NCBI RefSeq assembly: GCF_024494655.1
Contig: NZ_JANHDL010000005.1
Span: 176,978-240,977 of the forward strand
Source of the DNA: Halorubrum laminariae
GTDB lineage: Archaea > Halobacteriota > Halobacteria > Halobacteriales > Haloferacaceae
Length of the DNA stretch: 64,000 nucleotides
Direction: 5' to 3'
Below, one piece after another: positions 1 through 9,351 of the stretch. A program made the translations under genes and the position numbers. Under the pieces are notes generated by a model. That model searched no databases, was not told the origin of the DNA, and saw nothing but the letters and a program-made list of their open reading frames with translations. The first letter of the stretch is position 1; each line of letters begins with the position of its first letter.

Positions 1-2294
1 AGCACCACGGATTTTTCGGCCTCGCGGAGGTCTGCTCGACTTTCGATGCCGGCCTCGTACAGCCGCCGGGCGCGCTTCCGACCGACGTTCCGGACTCCGG
101 CGAGATCGAGCAGCTCCTCGCGGACACCGTACTCGATCCGCTTTCTGGCCTCGCGAACCGCGACGACGGTGTCGCCGTCGACGCCCTCGATGTCGCCCGC
201 CAGCGTCTCGGCGGCCCGGAGGAGCCACTCGGCCGTCTCGACTTTCCCGCGGATGTCGCCCGGTCCAACGCCATACTGCTCCGCGATCCGGTCCTCGTCG
301 ACCTCGCTTGCCCAGTCCTCTAAGAGCCGAGCCGTCTTCAACGACGCGAGCCAGTCCTCGAACCGCACGTCCTCGTACTCGGAGGGAACGTCGCCGAGGA
401 ACTCCCCTTCCCGCTCGTAGCAGAGCTCGGTGTACTCCTCGCGGTCACCCGACTTCAGGTAGAGCTCGTACATGTCGGGAGTGCGGCTGACGAGGTGGTA
501 GAGCCCGAGCGGCGTGACTCCGGGAGGCGAGAGCGCGGCGTCACCGTCCGCCTCGCGGCCGGCGGCCTCTCCGGATCCGTCGCCGTCGGAAACGTCTTCG
601 TTCGAACGTCCCTCGCCCGCTCGCGTGTACGTGCCGAATTCGAGGTCGTCACCGTCGCCGCCGGTTCGGACGAACTCGTCGGTGCCGCCGTCTTCGTCCG
701 CCTCGCCGGTGCACCGGAGGCCGTCGATCATCTCCGCGGCGCTCATCGGGTCGAGGTAGAGCCGCGAGACGGTGTGGCCGATCCCGGTCGCGGTGAGGCT
801 CTCCGTGCTGCCCTCGCGGTCGCGGTCGAGGAAGTCGTTGACCGCTAGGTAGTCGAGAACAGTGTCCGTGACCGCGGCGAGTCTCCCCTCGTCGTCGGTT
901 TGAGTCGCGTAGAGTGTGTTGTCGAGAAACGAGAGGAGGCCGTCACGCGCGGAGGCGAACCCGGAGGCGACGGTGGCGAGTACGTGGGTCCGGAGCGCAG
1001 GCTCGGCCGCGAGCTTTGAGCGAACCGGTTCGGCCTCGGCCCAGACGTACCGCTCGAACAGCTCGTCCTTGGTGTCGGCGTCACTTGCAAGCAGCACGGC
1101 CTCGCCGTACGGGTCGAGTCCGGGCCGCCCCGCGCGCCCGCACATCTGATGAATTTCGAGCACGTCGAGCGGCTTCATCCCGCCGAACTCTCCGTCGTAG
1201 CGCCGCCAGTCGCGAACGATCACCCGCCGGGCTGGGGTGTTGACCCCGGCGGCCAGCGTCGGCGTCGCGGAGACGCACTTGATCAGCCGGTCGCGGAAGG
1301 CGTCTTCGACGAGTGCTCGGTGCTCGCTCGCGAGCCCCGCGTGGTGGAACGCCGACCCCCGTTCGACGGCGTCCGCGAGGTCTTCTGAAGTGTCCGTGTC
1401 GGAGACGCCGCGGATCTCCTCGGCGATCGCGCGGAGTCGGTCGCGCTCGTCGTCGGTGAGTCGCGACCCGGTCACGTCGGCCAGTCGCCGGGCGGCGGAC
1501 TCGGCGTTGCGCCGGGAGTTGACGAAGACGAGCGAGGAGCCGCCCTGTCCGTCCTCCTCTGTGTCTAGCGCGTCGGCGACGAGTCGCGGGGTCTGGTCTT
1601 CGCCGCGGTCGACGGGAACCTCGCGTTTGCTCCCGTCGTCGAAGTCGATGGCGTTGCCGTAGTGGACGCCGATCCGGAGGTCGATCGGTCGCCAGTCAGA
1701 CTCGACGAGCTCGGCGTCGAGCCAGTTGGCGATCACGTCGGCGTTCCCCACCGTGGCCGAGAGCGCGACCGTCTGGAGGCCGGAGTTCACCTTCCGGAGC
1801 TTCGCGAGGGTCACTTCGAGGGTCGGACCGCGGTGTGCGTCGTCGACGAGGTGGACCTCGTCGCTCACGACGCAGGTGAGGTCGTCGATCCACGGCGCGC
1901 CGTTGCGGATCAGCGAGTCGACCTTTTCTGAGGTAGCGACGATGATGTCGCGGCTCGCGAGCCACTCGCCGTCGGACTCGTAGTTTCCCGTGGAGACGCC
2001 GACCGTGACACCGTGGTCGTCCCAGCGTTCGAACTCCGCCTTCTTTTCGCTAGCGAGCGCGCGCAGTGGCACGATGTACAGGGCCTTGCCGCCGCTCTCG
2101 ACCGCCGAGAGCATGGCGAGCTCCGCGATAAGGGTCTTGCCGGAGGCCGTCGGAACCGCGGCGACGAGGCTGTCGCCGTCGACGACGCCAGCGTCGACGG
2201 CCGCCTGCTGGGGCGGGTACAGCTCGGTGACGCCCTCCGATTCGAGCGCCTCGCCGACGCCCGCGGGGAGTCCGGAGAGCGAACTCGGTTGCAT
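1..2294 (-). CDS. hel308: Hel308-type superfamily 2 DNA helicase, C-terminus cut by window edge
   Basis: ATP-dependent 3'-5' DNA helicase of the Hel308/Ski2-like family, which acts on stalled replication forks. The reverse-strand frame opens with [10 protein letters not shown] and stays open to the window edge (about 764 residues; the family is usually around 720-830). Visible parts in order: Q-motif-like LYPPQQ (25-30), Walker A PTASGKT (48-54), DEVH box (145-148), SAT motif, helicase motif VI region [10 protein letters not shown], and a C-terminal helix-hairpin-helix ([19 protein letters not shown]). An acidic Gly/Asp-rich insert of about 60 residues sits before the [13 protein letters not shown] segment, as often seen in haloarchaeal versions. 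The start is fixed by a TATA-like element 28 bp upstream, implying a leaderless mRNA. Confidence 0.93.
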   Translation of the reverse strand, partial: MQPSSLSGLPAGVGEALESEGVTELYPPQQAAVDAGVVDGDSLVAAVPTASGKTLIAELAMLSAVESGGKALYIVPLRALASEKKAEFERWDDHGVTVGVSTGNYESDGEWLASRDIIVATSEKVDSLIRNGAPWIDDLTCVVSDEVHLVDDAHRGPTLEVTLAKLRKVNSGLQTVALSATVGNADVIANWLDAELVESDWRPIDLRIGVHYGNAIDFDDGSKREVPVDRGEDQTPRLVADALDTEEDGQGGSSLVFVNSRRNAESAARRLADVTGSRLTDDERDRLRAIAEEIRGVSDTDTSEDLADAVERGSAFHHAGLASEHRALVEDAFRDRLIKCVSATPTLAAGVNTPARRVIVRDWRRYDGEFGGMKPLDVLEIHQMCGRAGRPGLDPYGEAVLLASDADTKDELFERYVWAEAEPVRSKLAAEPALRTHVLATVASGFASARDGLLSFLDNTLYATQTDDEGRLAAVTDTVLDYLAVNDFLDRDREGSTESLTATGIGHTVSRLYLDPMSAAEMIDGLRCTGEADEDGGTDEFVRTGGDGDDLEFGTYTRAGEGRSNEDVSDGDGSGEAAGREADGDAALSPPGVTPLGLYHLVSRTPDMYELYLKSGDREEYTELCYEREGEFLGDVPSEYEDVRFEDWLASLKTARLLEDWASEVDEDRIAEQYGVGPGDIRGKVETAEWLLRAAETLAGDIEGVDGDTVVAVREARKRIEYGVREELLDLAGVRNVGRKRARRLYEAGIESRADLREAEKSVV

Positions 2295-2317
2295 TACAGG
2301 AACGTGGGCTCCGATCC

Positions 2318-2327
2318 GATTTAAATC
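2318..2327 (-). promoter_or_regulatory. TATA-like element of hel308
   Basis: GATTTAAATC is a perfect 10-bp palindrome centred 28 bp upstream of the hel308 ATG. This is the spacing expected for a leaderless haloarchaeal transcript. Being symmetrical it could bind TBP in either direction, but only the minus-strand side faces a start codon at the right distance. Confidence 0.6.
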
Positions 2328-2367
2328 GTCGGAAGCGGACGGAAACGGGAACGCCGATGCCGAGGAG

Positions 2368-3243
2368 CTACGCCGTCTCCATTTCGCGTTCCAGTTCGCG
2401 GAGCCGCTCGACCCGATTCTCGGTCGACGGGTGCGTCGAGGCGATCTTGCCCACGAATCCGGCCCGGATCGGGATGATGAAGAACGCGTTCATCTCGGCT
2501 TCCTCGCGGAGGTCCTCTTTCGGGACGCGGTCCATCCGGCCGTCGATCGTCATCAGCGCGGACGCGAGCGCGCCCGGATTCCCCGTGATGAGCGCCGCCC
2601 CGCGGTCCGCGGTGTATTCGCGGTACCGCGAGAGCGCGCGGATGAGCAGGAACGAGATGATCCAGACGAGGATCGACACGAGGATCGCGACAATGACCGG
2701 CGCGCCCTGTCGGTTGTCGCCGCTGAACAGCCAGCCCCACCGCACGATGAAGAAGGCGATAGTCGAGAGGAACGAGGCGATGGTCATCACCATCACGTCG
2801 CGGTTCTTCACGTGCGCGAGCTCGTGTGCGAGCACGCCGTCGAGTTCGTCTTCGTCGAGCGAGCGCAACAGGCCCGTGGTCACGGCGACGGTCGCGTTCT
2901 TCTTGTTGCGACCGGTCGCGAACGCGTTCGGAACCTGCGTGTCGGCGACAGCGACCGTCGGCTTCGGGAGGTCGGCCTGCTGGCTCAGCCGCTCGATCCG
3001 GCGGTGGAGGTCCGGGTGCTCGTCGGCCGTCACCTCTCGCGCGCCCATGCTCCGCAGGGCGAGCTTGTCGCTGAAGAAGTACTGGGCAATCGCGAACCCG
3101 CCGAGCATGATCACGGGCAACAGGAGGTTCCCAGCGAAAAAGAACTCAGTTAACACGCCGACAAACACGACGTAGAGGGCGAAGAGCAGGAACATCGTGA
3201 ACGCCATCCGTCCACGGAGTCCCCAGTCAGTCTTCCAGTCCAT
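2368..3243 (-). CDS. htpX: HtpX-like M48 family membrane zinc metalloprotease
   Basis: Membrane-anchored zinc protease (291 aa) for quality control of membrane proteins. Two hydrophobic segments lie near the N-terminus (about 14-36 and 38-57), followed by the zinc-binding HELAH at 140-144. Two further membrane segments follow (about 150-168 and 180-202), then the third-ligand region [11 protein letters not shown] near 208-217. A C-terminal [13 protein letters not shown] stretch is typical of HtpX. Length is normal for the family. A TATA-like CTTTAAC lies about 27 bp upstream of the ATG, so the mRNA is probably leaderless. It lies just downstream of hel308's promoter side in the same direction, but the promoters indicate separate transcription. 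Confidence 0.93.
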   Translation of the reverse strand: MDWKTDWGLRGRMAFTMFLLFALYVVFVGVLTEFFFAGNLLLPVIMLGGFAIAQYFFSDKLALRSMGAREVTADEHPDLHRRIERLSQQADLPKPTVAVADTQVPNAFATGRNKKNATVAVTTGLLRSLDEDELDGVLAHELAHVKNRDVMVMTIASFLSTIAFFIVRWGWLFSGDNRQGAPVIVAILVSILVWIISFLLIRALSRYREYTADRGAALITGNPGALASALMTIDGRMDRVPKEDLREEAEMNAFFIIPIRAGFVGKIASTHPSTENRVERLRELEREMETA

Positions 3244-3390
3244 GACCGCCAGTTACCGTCCGCGGCGTTAAAGCTTGCCGGAGCGAGAGGGCGTGATCGC
3301 CGACCTCGGGCACAGGCGTCTCTCGGCTCCGTCTCGACGACGCGAGAGACCGACGCGACATCCTTTCCCCCGCGTGTCCACCCTGACTGC

Positions 3391-3590
3391 ATGGAGGCCG
3401 TTCTCGTCACCGGCGGCCGCGGTGCCTCCGGGCACTGAATCGTCGACCGGCTCGCCAGCGACGACGAGGTCGTCGTCGACTACGAGCATCCCGGACCGGA
3501 CGCCGATCCAGCCCCGAACGTCTCGTCTGCGAGGCCGACAAAGAACACCGCCAAGCCGCCGCTGTTCGGACGCTGATACGAGGCGGTTCG
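3391..3590 (+). pseudogene. Decayed 5' fragment of a Rossmann-fold NAD-dependent epimerase gene
   Basis: The stretch starts MEAVLVTGGRGASGH, the glycine-rich NAD(P)-binding start of an extended SDR epimerase. A TGA then stands where homologues commonly have Trp, and the frame continues IVDRLASDDEVVVDYEHPG, the second strand of the same fold. After about residue 47 the frame is lost and similarity continues weakly in another frame. So the stop at 3436-3438 and at least one later indel have killed the gene, and the remaining part is gone. It fills most of the 386-bp gap between htpX and the next gene. The identification rests on the GxxGxxG-like start only. Confidence 0.6.
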
Positions 3591-3629
3591 GGGACAACGT
3601 TGATGCGGTCGGACCAGATACTCGGTGGT

Positions 3630-4100
3630 ATGCCCTCCAGACGTCAGTTGCTCGCCACCGTCAGCGCCGCGACCGTCGCCGGCTTGGCCGGCTGTAGCGG
3701 GTCTGAATCGGGCGGTTCCGACACGGTCGACTGCCACACGAGCGCCGTCGAACACGGCGAGGGAGACGTTCTCGACGGCGGCGCGCAGGGGACGGTCGAG
3801 TCCGGCACTGTCCGGCTGGCGGTTCCGCTGTCCGTCGACGATGTCGAAGAAACCGGCATCGACGCGCTCGAGGTGTACGACGCGGCGGACGAACTCGCGC
3901 ACGTGATCCCTGTGTCGCCAGCCGACGCCGGAGTGATGGCGAACAAGGTCGGGGTCGCCGAGGGGAAACTCTTGTACGAGCAGTCGCTCGGCGACCGGCC
4001 GTTACACGGTCGCTACCGGATCGTCGCGGTGACCGAATCCGGCTCCACCGTCGACTCCGTCAGCGTCGAATTCAACTGCTTCACAGACGTGAGCGACTGA
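3630..4100 (+). CDS. Tat-exported haloarchaeal lipoprotein, function unknown
   Basis: A 156-aa protein whose N-terminus has a twin-arginine signal (SRRQLL at 3-8), a hydrophobic stretch and a lipobox ending LAGC, with the lipidated Cys at 22. It should be exported by Tat and anchored outside the membrane. The mature part is acidic, begins with a Ser/Gly linker and has two more Cys (one near the start, one in the C-terminal FNCF) that could form a disulfide. No catalytic motif is recognised. The start was moved to the internal Met directly before the RR motif; the open frame extends ten codons further upstream without signal character. Confidence 0.75.
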   Translation: MPSRRQLLATVSAATVAGLAGCSGSESGGSDTVDCHTSAVEHGEGDVLDGGAQGTVESGTVRLAVPLSVDDVEETGIDALEVYDAADELAHVIPVSPADAGVMANKVGVAEGKLLYEQSLGDRPLHGRYRIVAVTESGSTVDSVSVEFNCFTDVSD

Positions 4101-4158
4101 CCGGACGCCTCACATGCCGACTGAAAATTCCGGCGTCGACGCTTTCGTTCGCCCGCGA

Positions 4159-5895
4159 TCAGATCGACAAGATTGCGTTGACGAGCGTCCGGGTCGCGAT
4201 CGCGGTCACCGCGCCGAGCCACGTCAGGAGCACGAAGTGGATGTACCCGTTCGCGGGGTTGCCGCCGTCGATTCGCCGGATCATCTGCGAGGAGAGCGCG
4301 GCGTTAAAAAGTACCACGGTGAGGAGGAGGTACTCGATGAGCGGGATGTCGTACGCGCCGGGGTAGATGATCTGCCCGATGTCCATCTGGTCGAGCTGGA
4401 AGTCCGCCGTCAGATCGGCGAGGATCGCGACGATCTCTAACCCGATGAAGAACGCGAACGTCGCCGCCGCCGTGATCCCGTACAGCAGGCCGATAAAGGT
4501 GAGCGCCGCCTGTCGACGCTGCTCGCGGAGCTGGTTGACGGCGTTCATGTTCTTCGATATCAGCTCACCGAGCATTTTCGGATCGCCGCCCATCTGCCGG
4601 CCGACGAGATACATCTCGGAGAACTTCTGGATGAGGTACGACCGCGTATCGAACGTGAACGCACGCCATGCTCCCTCGGTGCTGATACGCATGTTGAGAC
4701 GCCGGTAGAGCCGCTCGATGGCCGGTGAAAGGTCGCCGAAGTTCTTCTCGCGCAGCGTGGTCAACACGTCTGTCGTCGTCGACTGCTTCGCGCTCTCGGT
4801 CGCGCCCAGCGCGCGGACGAACGAGGGGAACTCCCTGTCGCGTGCCGTGATCGCCTGTTCTTCTTGCCGGAGGACCACTCCGGTGATGATGAGCGGCGAG
4901 ACGGGGACAGCGAGGTACAGCGGGAGCCGCACGTCGTCGAGGAAAAAGAGGAGTCCGGGGAGTCCGGGACCGTAGCCGAACATCCCGGCAGCCGTGATCC
5001 CGATGATCACGAAGGAGAGTCCGCCGCCGATCCCGAGCGACGCCCACAGTTTCAGGTCCCCGGGCGCGCGCTCGTCCGGGTGGAACCAGACCGGGTCGTA
5101 CGGCGAGGTTGCCCGGATCATCGCGTAGAAGCCGAGTTGAACGAAGACGAACAGCACGATGACCGCCGCCACCGTCGCCGTCGGATCGTTACCGGTCAAA
5201 ATCGGGAGCACGATAGCGAACACTAACGCGAACGTCATCGAGAGGATCATCGACATGTACAGATCCTTCATCACCTCTAGGTTCGCCAGCGAGGACTCGT
5301 AGAGCGTCTCGTACTTTGCGAGCATGACGTCCTGTTCGGAGACGAGAAACTCCTCTAACGACTGCCCCGCGCCCATCGTGTAGCCGAGCCGATCGAAGAA
5401 GTCGGCCATCGCGTCCGAGGGAACTTCCTGTGCGCGCCGGCGACACGCGTCGTCGAGACTCTGGTTCCACGTGTCGACGAGGTGGACGACGCGGCGGATC
5501 TCCTCGGCTGCGACCCCGTACTCCTCTTCTCGCGCCAGCGTCCGGAACACCTCCATCCGGTCAATGTTCGTCGTCGACAGCACCGTCATGTGCGTCATCA
5601 CGAGATGCATCTGGTTGTCTATCTTCGTCTCCAAGCTGCTGAGGTAGATCTTCGGGTAAACGACGGCCGCGACCAGCACGAGCCCGCCGAACATCGGCAC
5701 CGGAACCCGTGCTGCAAGCGGTAGCGGGAGGACGACCATGCCGACGACGCTCGCGAGGAACACGAGCACCGCCGGGAGCAGCACGAAGCCGAGATACTGT
5801 CCTTTCGAGATATCAAGCTTCTCGTAGGACTCGAGGATCTCAGAGGTTAGATCGGCCGCGGTCGCAAGTCCGTTGCCGACCTGTTTCACTGCCAT
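4159..5895 (-). CDS. flaJ: Archaellum membrane platform protein FlaJ/ArlJ
   Basis: Polytopic platform of the archaellum, related to the GspF/PilC family, which anchors the ATPase FlaI and the growing filament. Its 578 residues show two T2SSF-type cytoplasmic domains (about 90-210 and 350-470), each followed by clusters of long hydrophobic helices (about 30-80, 215-260, 280-345, 475-575). The second domain has the conserved MGGDPKMLGELISKNM stretch. It is the last gene of the fla block, 54 bp after flaI and read in the same direction. Length and topology are normal for FlaJ. Confidence 0.93.
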   Translation of the reverse strand: MAVKQVGNGLATAADLTSEILESYEKLDISKGQYLGFVLLPAVLVFLASVVGMVVLPLPLAARVPVPMFGGLVLVAAVVYPKIYLSSLETKIDNQMHLVMTHMTVLSTTNIDRMEVFRTLAREEEYGVAAEEIRRVVHLVDTWNQSLDDACRRRAQEVPSDAMADFFDRLGYTMGAGQSLEEFLVSEQDVMLAKYETLYESSLANLEVMKDLYMSMILSMTFALVFAIVLPILTGNDPTATVAAVIVLFVFVQLGFYAMIRATSPYDPVWFHPDERAPGDLKLWASLGIGGGLSFVIIGITAAGMFGYGPGLPGLLFFLDDVRLPLYLAVPVSPLIITGVVLRQEEQAITARDREFPSFVRALGATESAKQSTTTDVLTTLREKNFGDLSPAIERLYRRLNMRISTEGAWRAFTFDTRSYLIQKFSEMYLVGRQMGGDPKMLGELISKNMNAVNQLREQRRQAALTFIGLLYGITAAATFAFFIGLEIVAILADLTADFQLDQMDIGQIIYPGAYDIPLIEYLLLTVVLFNAALSSQMIRRIDGGNPANGYIHFVLLTWLGAVTAIATRTLVNAILSI

Positions 5896-5949
5896 CGGCT
5901 GTGATGACCCCGCTTTCCACCGTGCTCGACGGCCCCGTTCATCCAGCGA

Positions 5950-7623
5950 TCACCTGACGTTCCGATGCATGTCGAAGGGCAGTCCCTCGACGCCGTCGCG
6001 CTGGAAGGCGTTGATCGCGTCGTTAACCTCGTGGTAGCCCAAGATTCCTTCTTGGATCATCCGATTTATCAGCTCCGCGCGGAACTCGAGGTCGTCGTAG
6101 ATGTCCCGGGTGTCTGCGTACCCCAGAAGCGTCGCGATCTGCTCTTCGAGCACGTAGGAGTTGTTCATCCCTTGGAAGACGATTTCGTCTTCGACGGGGT
6201 CCCAACTGAACACCTCGCGGGTGACGACACCTTCCATCTCCTTCGAGTACCCCTCGATCTCTTGGACGCTCGTCACTCGCCGGAGCACGTCGTCACCCTG
6301 CTTCACCCGATTCTGGAACAGCGCCACGTCGGCGTTGTCCATGAACGTCTCTGGAACGTTGATCGGCTCAGAGGTGAACCGCTGGATCATCGAGACGATG
6401 TCAGACGCGTGGAACGTCAGCATGACTGGGTGGCCAGTCTGGGCCGCTTGGAACGCCATGCGTCCCTCCGCGCCCCGAACCTCGCCCACGATGATGTAGT
6501 CGGGACGCGACCGCAGCGCGGCGGCGACCAGATCGAACATGTCCACGTCGGAGGATCCCTCGCCGCCGCCCTCCCGGGTCAGCAGCTGCTGCCAAGTGCT
6601 GTGCGGCGGGATGACCTCCGCGGTGTCCTCCGCGGTGTAGATCTTCGAGTCGTCCGGAATGTACGAGAGGATGGCGTTCAGCGTCGTCGTCTTCCCTGAC
6701 GCCGTCTCCCCGACCACGAACACCGTCTGTTCGTTCTCCAGACACAGCCAGAGGTACGCGGCGAGCTCCGGCGACAGCGTCCCCCAGTTGGTGATCTGGT
6801 TGATGGAGAGGGGGACCTCCTCACCCTGTCGGATCGTGAGTGAGGACCCCTTCAGCGAGACATCGTCGGAGTAGATGATATTGATACGCGATCCGTCCGG
6901 CAGCGTGGAGTCGACGATGGGGTCGGAGTCGGAGAGTGGGTCGCCGATCCGCTCGCCCATGTTGCGCAGCCAGTTGTCGAACTCCTTCGGGGTCCCGAAG
7001 TCGACGGTCGTCTCTAGCATACCGAACGTGCCGTGGTCGACGTGACACTCCTTGGGACCGATGACGTGGATGTCCTCGTTGGCCGTGTCGCGCATCACCG
7101 GTTCGAGGGGTCCGAGTCCGACGATGTCACGGTTGAGTCGGTAGCGGATGTTCTGGTAGGTCTCCTCGGTGACGGAGAGTTTCCCCATGTTACGCACCTT
7201 CGAGAGCCCCCGCCGCCAGCCGGTCGTGTGGTCGTCAACGTGGGTCACCTGCTCTAACAGTTCCTCGATGAGATCGTCGTACTCGGCCTCGGAGTCGGGA
7301 GCACTGTGTTGACCGCTCACGGAGAGCAGCCGGTTTTTGACCTGGTTGAGAATATCGGCCTGCGGCCCGGACACCTCCGGCTCGATGGCGTAGTATTTGG
7401 TGTCCTGCCCGAGGTCGCCGTAGATGTGGCTGTAGATCGGGCCGCCGACCGGGTAGATGACGTTCGGCCGGTCCGACTCGTACTCTGATTTGGGCTCCTC
7501 GATGAACTGCGGGAACTCGCCGGTGATCTGCTTGAACTCCCGGAGGTGTTCCCGGAGGTGCGGCCGACGCATGGCTGCTTTCCGGAGTTCTTCAGACGGT
7601 TTCGCGGTGCCGTGTTCGGTCAT
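5950..7623 (-). CDS. flaI: Archaellum assembly and rotation ATPase FlaI/ArlI
   Basis: Hexameric secretion-type ATPase that powers assembly and rotation of the archaellum. The 557-aa protein has an N-terminal domain of about 280 residues, then Walker A GETASGKT (305-312), Asp/Glu boxes around TAEDTAE, Walker B IIVGEVRG (377-384) and the His box GHPVMLTFHASD. Length fits FlaI. It follows flaH by 25 bp and precedes flaJ, the usual order, so FlaH-FlaI-FlaJ are probably made from one transcript. Confidence 0.95.
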   Translation of the reverse strand: MTEHGTAKPSEELRKAAMRRPHLREHLREFKQITGEFPQFIEEPKSEYESDRPNVIYPVGGPIYSHIYGDLGQDTKYYAIEPEVSGPQADILNQVKNRLLSVSGQHSAPDSEAEYDDLIEELLEQVTHVDDHTTGWRRGLSKVRNMGKLSVTEETYQNIRYRLNRDIVGLGPLEPVMRDTANEDIHVIGPKECHVDHGTFGMLETTVDFGTPKEFDNWLRNMGERIGDPLSDSDPIVDSTLPDGSRINIIYSDDVSLKGSSLTIRQGEEVPLSINQITNWGTLSPELAAYLWLCLENEQTVFVVGETASGKTTTLNAILSYIPDDSKIYTAEDTAEVIPPHSTWQQLLTREGGGEGSSDVDMFDLVAAALRSRPDYIIVGEVRGAEGRMAFQAAQTGHPVMLTFHASDIVSMIQRFTSEPINVPETFMDNADVALFQNRVKQGDDVLRRVTSVQEIEGYSKEMEGVVTREVFSWDPVEDEIVFQGMNNSYVLEEQIATLLGYADTRDIYDDLEFRAELINRMIQEGILGYHEVNDAINAFQRDGVEGLPFDMHRNVR

Positions 7624-7648
7624 GGTGTCTCTCGGATACGTTGGTGGT

Positions 7649-8398
7649 TCAGGCGACGCTCCGGCTCTCGATGACGATGCCGGTTCCCGAGCGGACCGAG
7701 AACCCGATCGTGTCGCCGACCTGTTCGCCCATTCCGGCGAACCGTTTCACATTGATCTGTCGTCGGATATCGCTACCGACCTCGATCATCTCTAGTTGGA
7801 GGAAGACGTCGGCGATGGAGCGGAACGGTCCGATAGCCTCGTCGTCGACCGCCGAGGGATCGACAGTTAACACGACAACCTTCCCCTGCGAGATGATCTC
7901 GCGGAAGAAGGAGATGATCTCAAGGGCCGCCTGTCGCTCCTCGTTTTTCCGGACGAGCGCTTCGAAGGTGGGATCGTTCCGGAAGATAGCGTCGAACGTG
8001 TCGAGGAAGATGACATCGGAGTTCCACATCGCCTCCGCGTTCATCAGCCGCTTGAGCAGTTCCTTGCGTTCACCGTCGCCGTCCGAGAACGCGCCGCCGG
8101 AGTCGAAGTCGGCGTGGAGAAAGAGCAGTTCCTCCTGTAAGAGCGGCTTCACCATGTCGTACTCCAGCGAGTGCATCTGATCGATGAAGCCGCGAACGGT
8201 GAGTTCGGTCGACATCATCGTCACCGACGCGCCCTCTTCGACGAGCCCGTAGGCGAACCGCTGCGAGATGGCGCTTTTCCCGGCCCCGTAGTCGCCCTCC
8301 ATGAGGACGATGCTCCCGCGGGGAATCCCGCCGCCGAGCTCCTTGTTGAGTCGGTCGCGCTCGCCGAGCCCGATCGAGAGAAGATTGTCGTGCGGCAC
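7649..8398 (-). CDS. flaH: Archaellum motor protein FlaH/ArlH (RecA-like ATP-binding)
   Basis: KaiC/RecA-fold ATP-binding protein that partners FlaI at the motor base. A GTG start is chosen at 8398, giving VPHDNLLSIGLGERDRLNK and 249 residues; the open frame extends upstream inside flaG but only with non-homologous Arg-rich sequence. Walker A is GDYGAGKS (35-42). A Walker B-like VIFLDTFDAIF follows near 118-128. The GTG lies just after the TGA of flaG (2 bp between them), which suggests translational coupling. It is normal in length for haloarchaeal FlaH. Confidence 0.92.
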   Translation of the reverse strand: MPHDNLLSIGLGERDRLNKELGGGIPRGSIVLMEGDYGAGKSAISQRFAYGLVEEGASVTMMSTELTVRGFIDQMHSLEYDMVKPLLQEELLFLHADFDSGGAFSDGDGERKELLKRLMNAEAMWNSDVIFLDTFDAIFRNDPTFEALVRKNEERQAALEIISFFREIISQGKVVVLTVDPSAVDDEAIGPFRSIADVFLQLEMIEVGSDIRRQINVKRFAGMGEQVGDTIGFSVRSGTGIVIESRSVA

Positions 8399-8400
8399 GG

Positions 8401-8874
8401 TCAGTTCCCCTCCACCCGGAACTGGAACAGTTCCTCGTCGCCGTTGACGGTCAGGTACACGCGGTGGTCGGTTCCAGAACTGAGGTCTCCAGCCTCGATC
8501 GTGAGCCGGAGCACGTCGCCGCGGCTCCACGCCGCGCCGTCACCGGCAGAGACGAGGTCGCCGGTCATCGCGTCCGGCGGAACGTATGCACCGTCGAAGA
8601 GCACGTCGAGCCCGGAGCCGTCTGGCGCGAGCCGATAGGTGCCGGTGTTCTTTATCAACAGCGTCACGTTATCAGTACCCTCGTCGTACACCCCCGAACT
8701 CGGGTCGGAGATGATCGTCACGTCCGTGCGGAGCGTCTCCGTCGCGTCCAGTCCGGCGTCGTCGACGGCGGCGCTCACGCGGTCGACGCCGGTCGTGATC
8801 GTTCCCACGACGCTCGCGGCGATCACGAGGCTCGCGATGAACAAGATCAGATGCGAGACGGGGACGCTCGCCAT
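8401..8874 (-). CDS. flaG: Archaellum stator-associated protein FlaG/ArlG
   Basis: A 157-aa protein with one N-terminal membrane helix (about 5-25, LILFIASLVIAASVVGTI) and an outer beta-sandwich domain that in other archaea binds the S-layer and FlaF to hold the motor in place. The VTLLIKNTGTYRLAPDG stretch is the typical archaellin-like beta region. The ATG follows the flaF stop with no gap, and the stop is 2 bp before the flaH GTG, so flaF-flaG-flaH form a tightly packed operon. Confidence 0.9.
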   Translation of the reverse strand: MASVPVSHLILFIASLVIAASVVGTITTGVDRVSAAVDDAGLDATETLRTDVTIISDPSSGVYDEGTDNVTLLIKNTGTYRLAPDGSGLDVLFDGAYVPPDAMTGDLVSAGDGAAWSRGDVLRLTIEAGDLSSGTDHRVYLTVNGDEELFQFRVEGN

Positions 8875-9351
8875 CTAGCTCACCTCCGTCACGGTGGCGG
8901 CGTCGCGGACGCCGGACTCGACCACCAAGACGACGCGGGTCTCGCCACCGGTCACGGTGGTATCGAATGCGCCACCGTCGACCTCGACGGTCAGCGTCTC
9001 GCCGCCGAGCCAGAGTTCGGTGTCGGTGTCGCCGTCGACCGTCGTGATCGCCTCGGAGCTGCCGACATCGACGTACTCGTTGCCGACGACGAGCGTCGCG
9101 TCGTCTGCGACGAGGCCGAGCGCGCCGTCGTTGTCGGCGGTCACGGTGAGCGTCCCGTTGTTCGTGTCGTCGTACGTCGCATTCGTCACCGCGAACTCGG
9201 TGTTCTGCTGCTCCAAGGCGCGCTCGTGCATGCCGTGTTCAGCGTCCGAGACGCGGTCGAGACCGTTCGCAGCCACGGGGTAAAACGTCGTGAACGCGAA
9301 GAACAGCCCCGCGACGATGATGGCCGTCGAGGCGGAGACGCTAACGCCCAT
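8875..9351 (-). CDS. flaF: Archaellum stator-associated protein FlaF/ArlF
   Basis: A 158-aa partner of FlaG. The N-terminus has one hydrophobic helix (ASTAIIVAGLFFAFTTFYPVA, about 7-27), followed by a short coiled region and an extracellular beta-rich domain full of Thr/Asp. Its start overlaps the 3' end of flaCE by 11 bp and its stop abuts the flaG ATG. Assignment rests on the position in the fla operon, the single TM helix and the length; sequence motifs in FlaF are weak. Confidence 0.87.
   Translation of the reverse strand: MGVSVSASTAIIVAGLFFAFTTFYPVAANGLDRVSDAEHGMHERALEQQNTEFAVTNATYDDTNNGTLTVTADNDGALGLVADDATLVVGNEYVDVGSSEAITTVDGDTDTELWLGGETLTVEVDGGAFDTTVTGGETRVVLVVESGVRDAATVTEVS

Noticed and set aside
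3268..3902. Minus-strand frames between htpX and the lipoprotein gene
   Set aside because: Antisense of the epimerase relic and of the Tat lipoprotein; no protein features.
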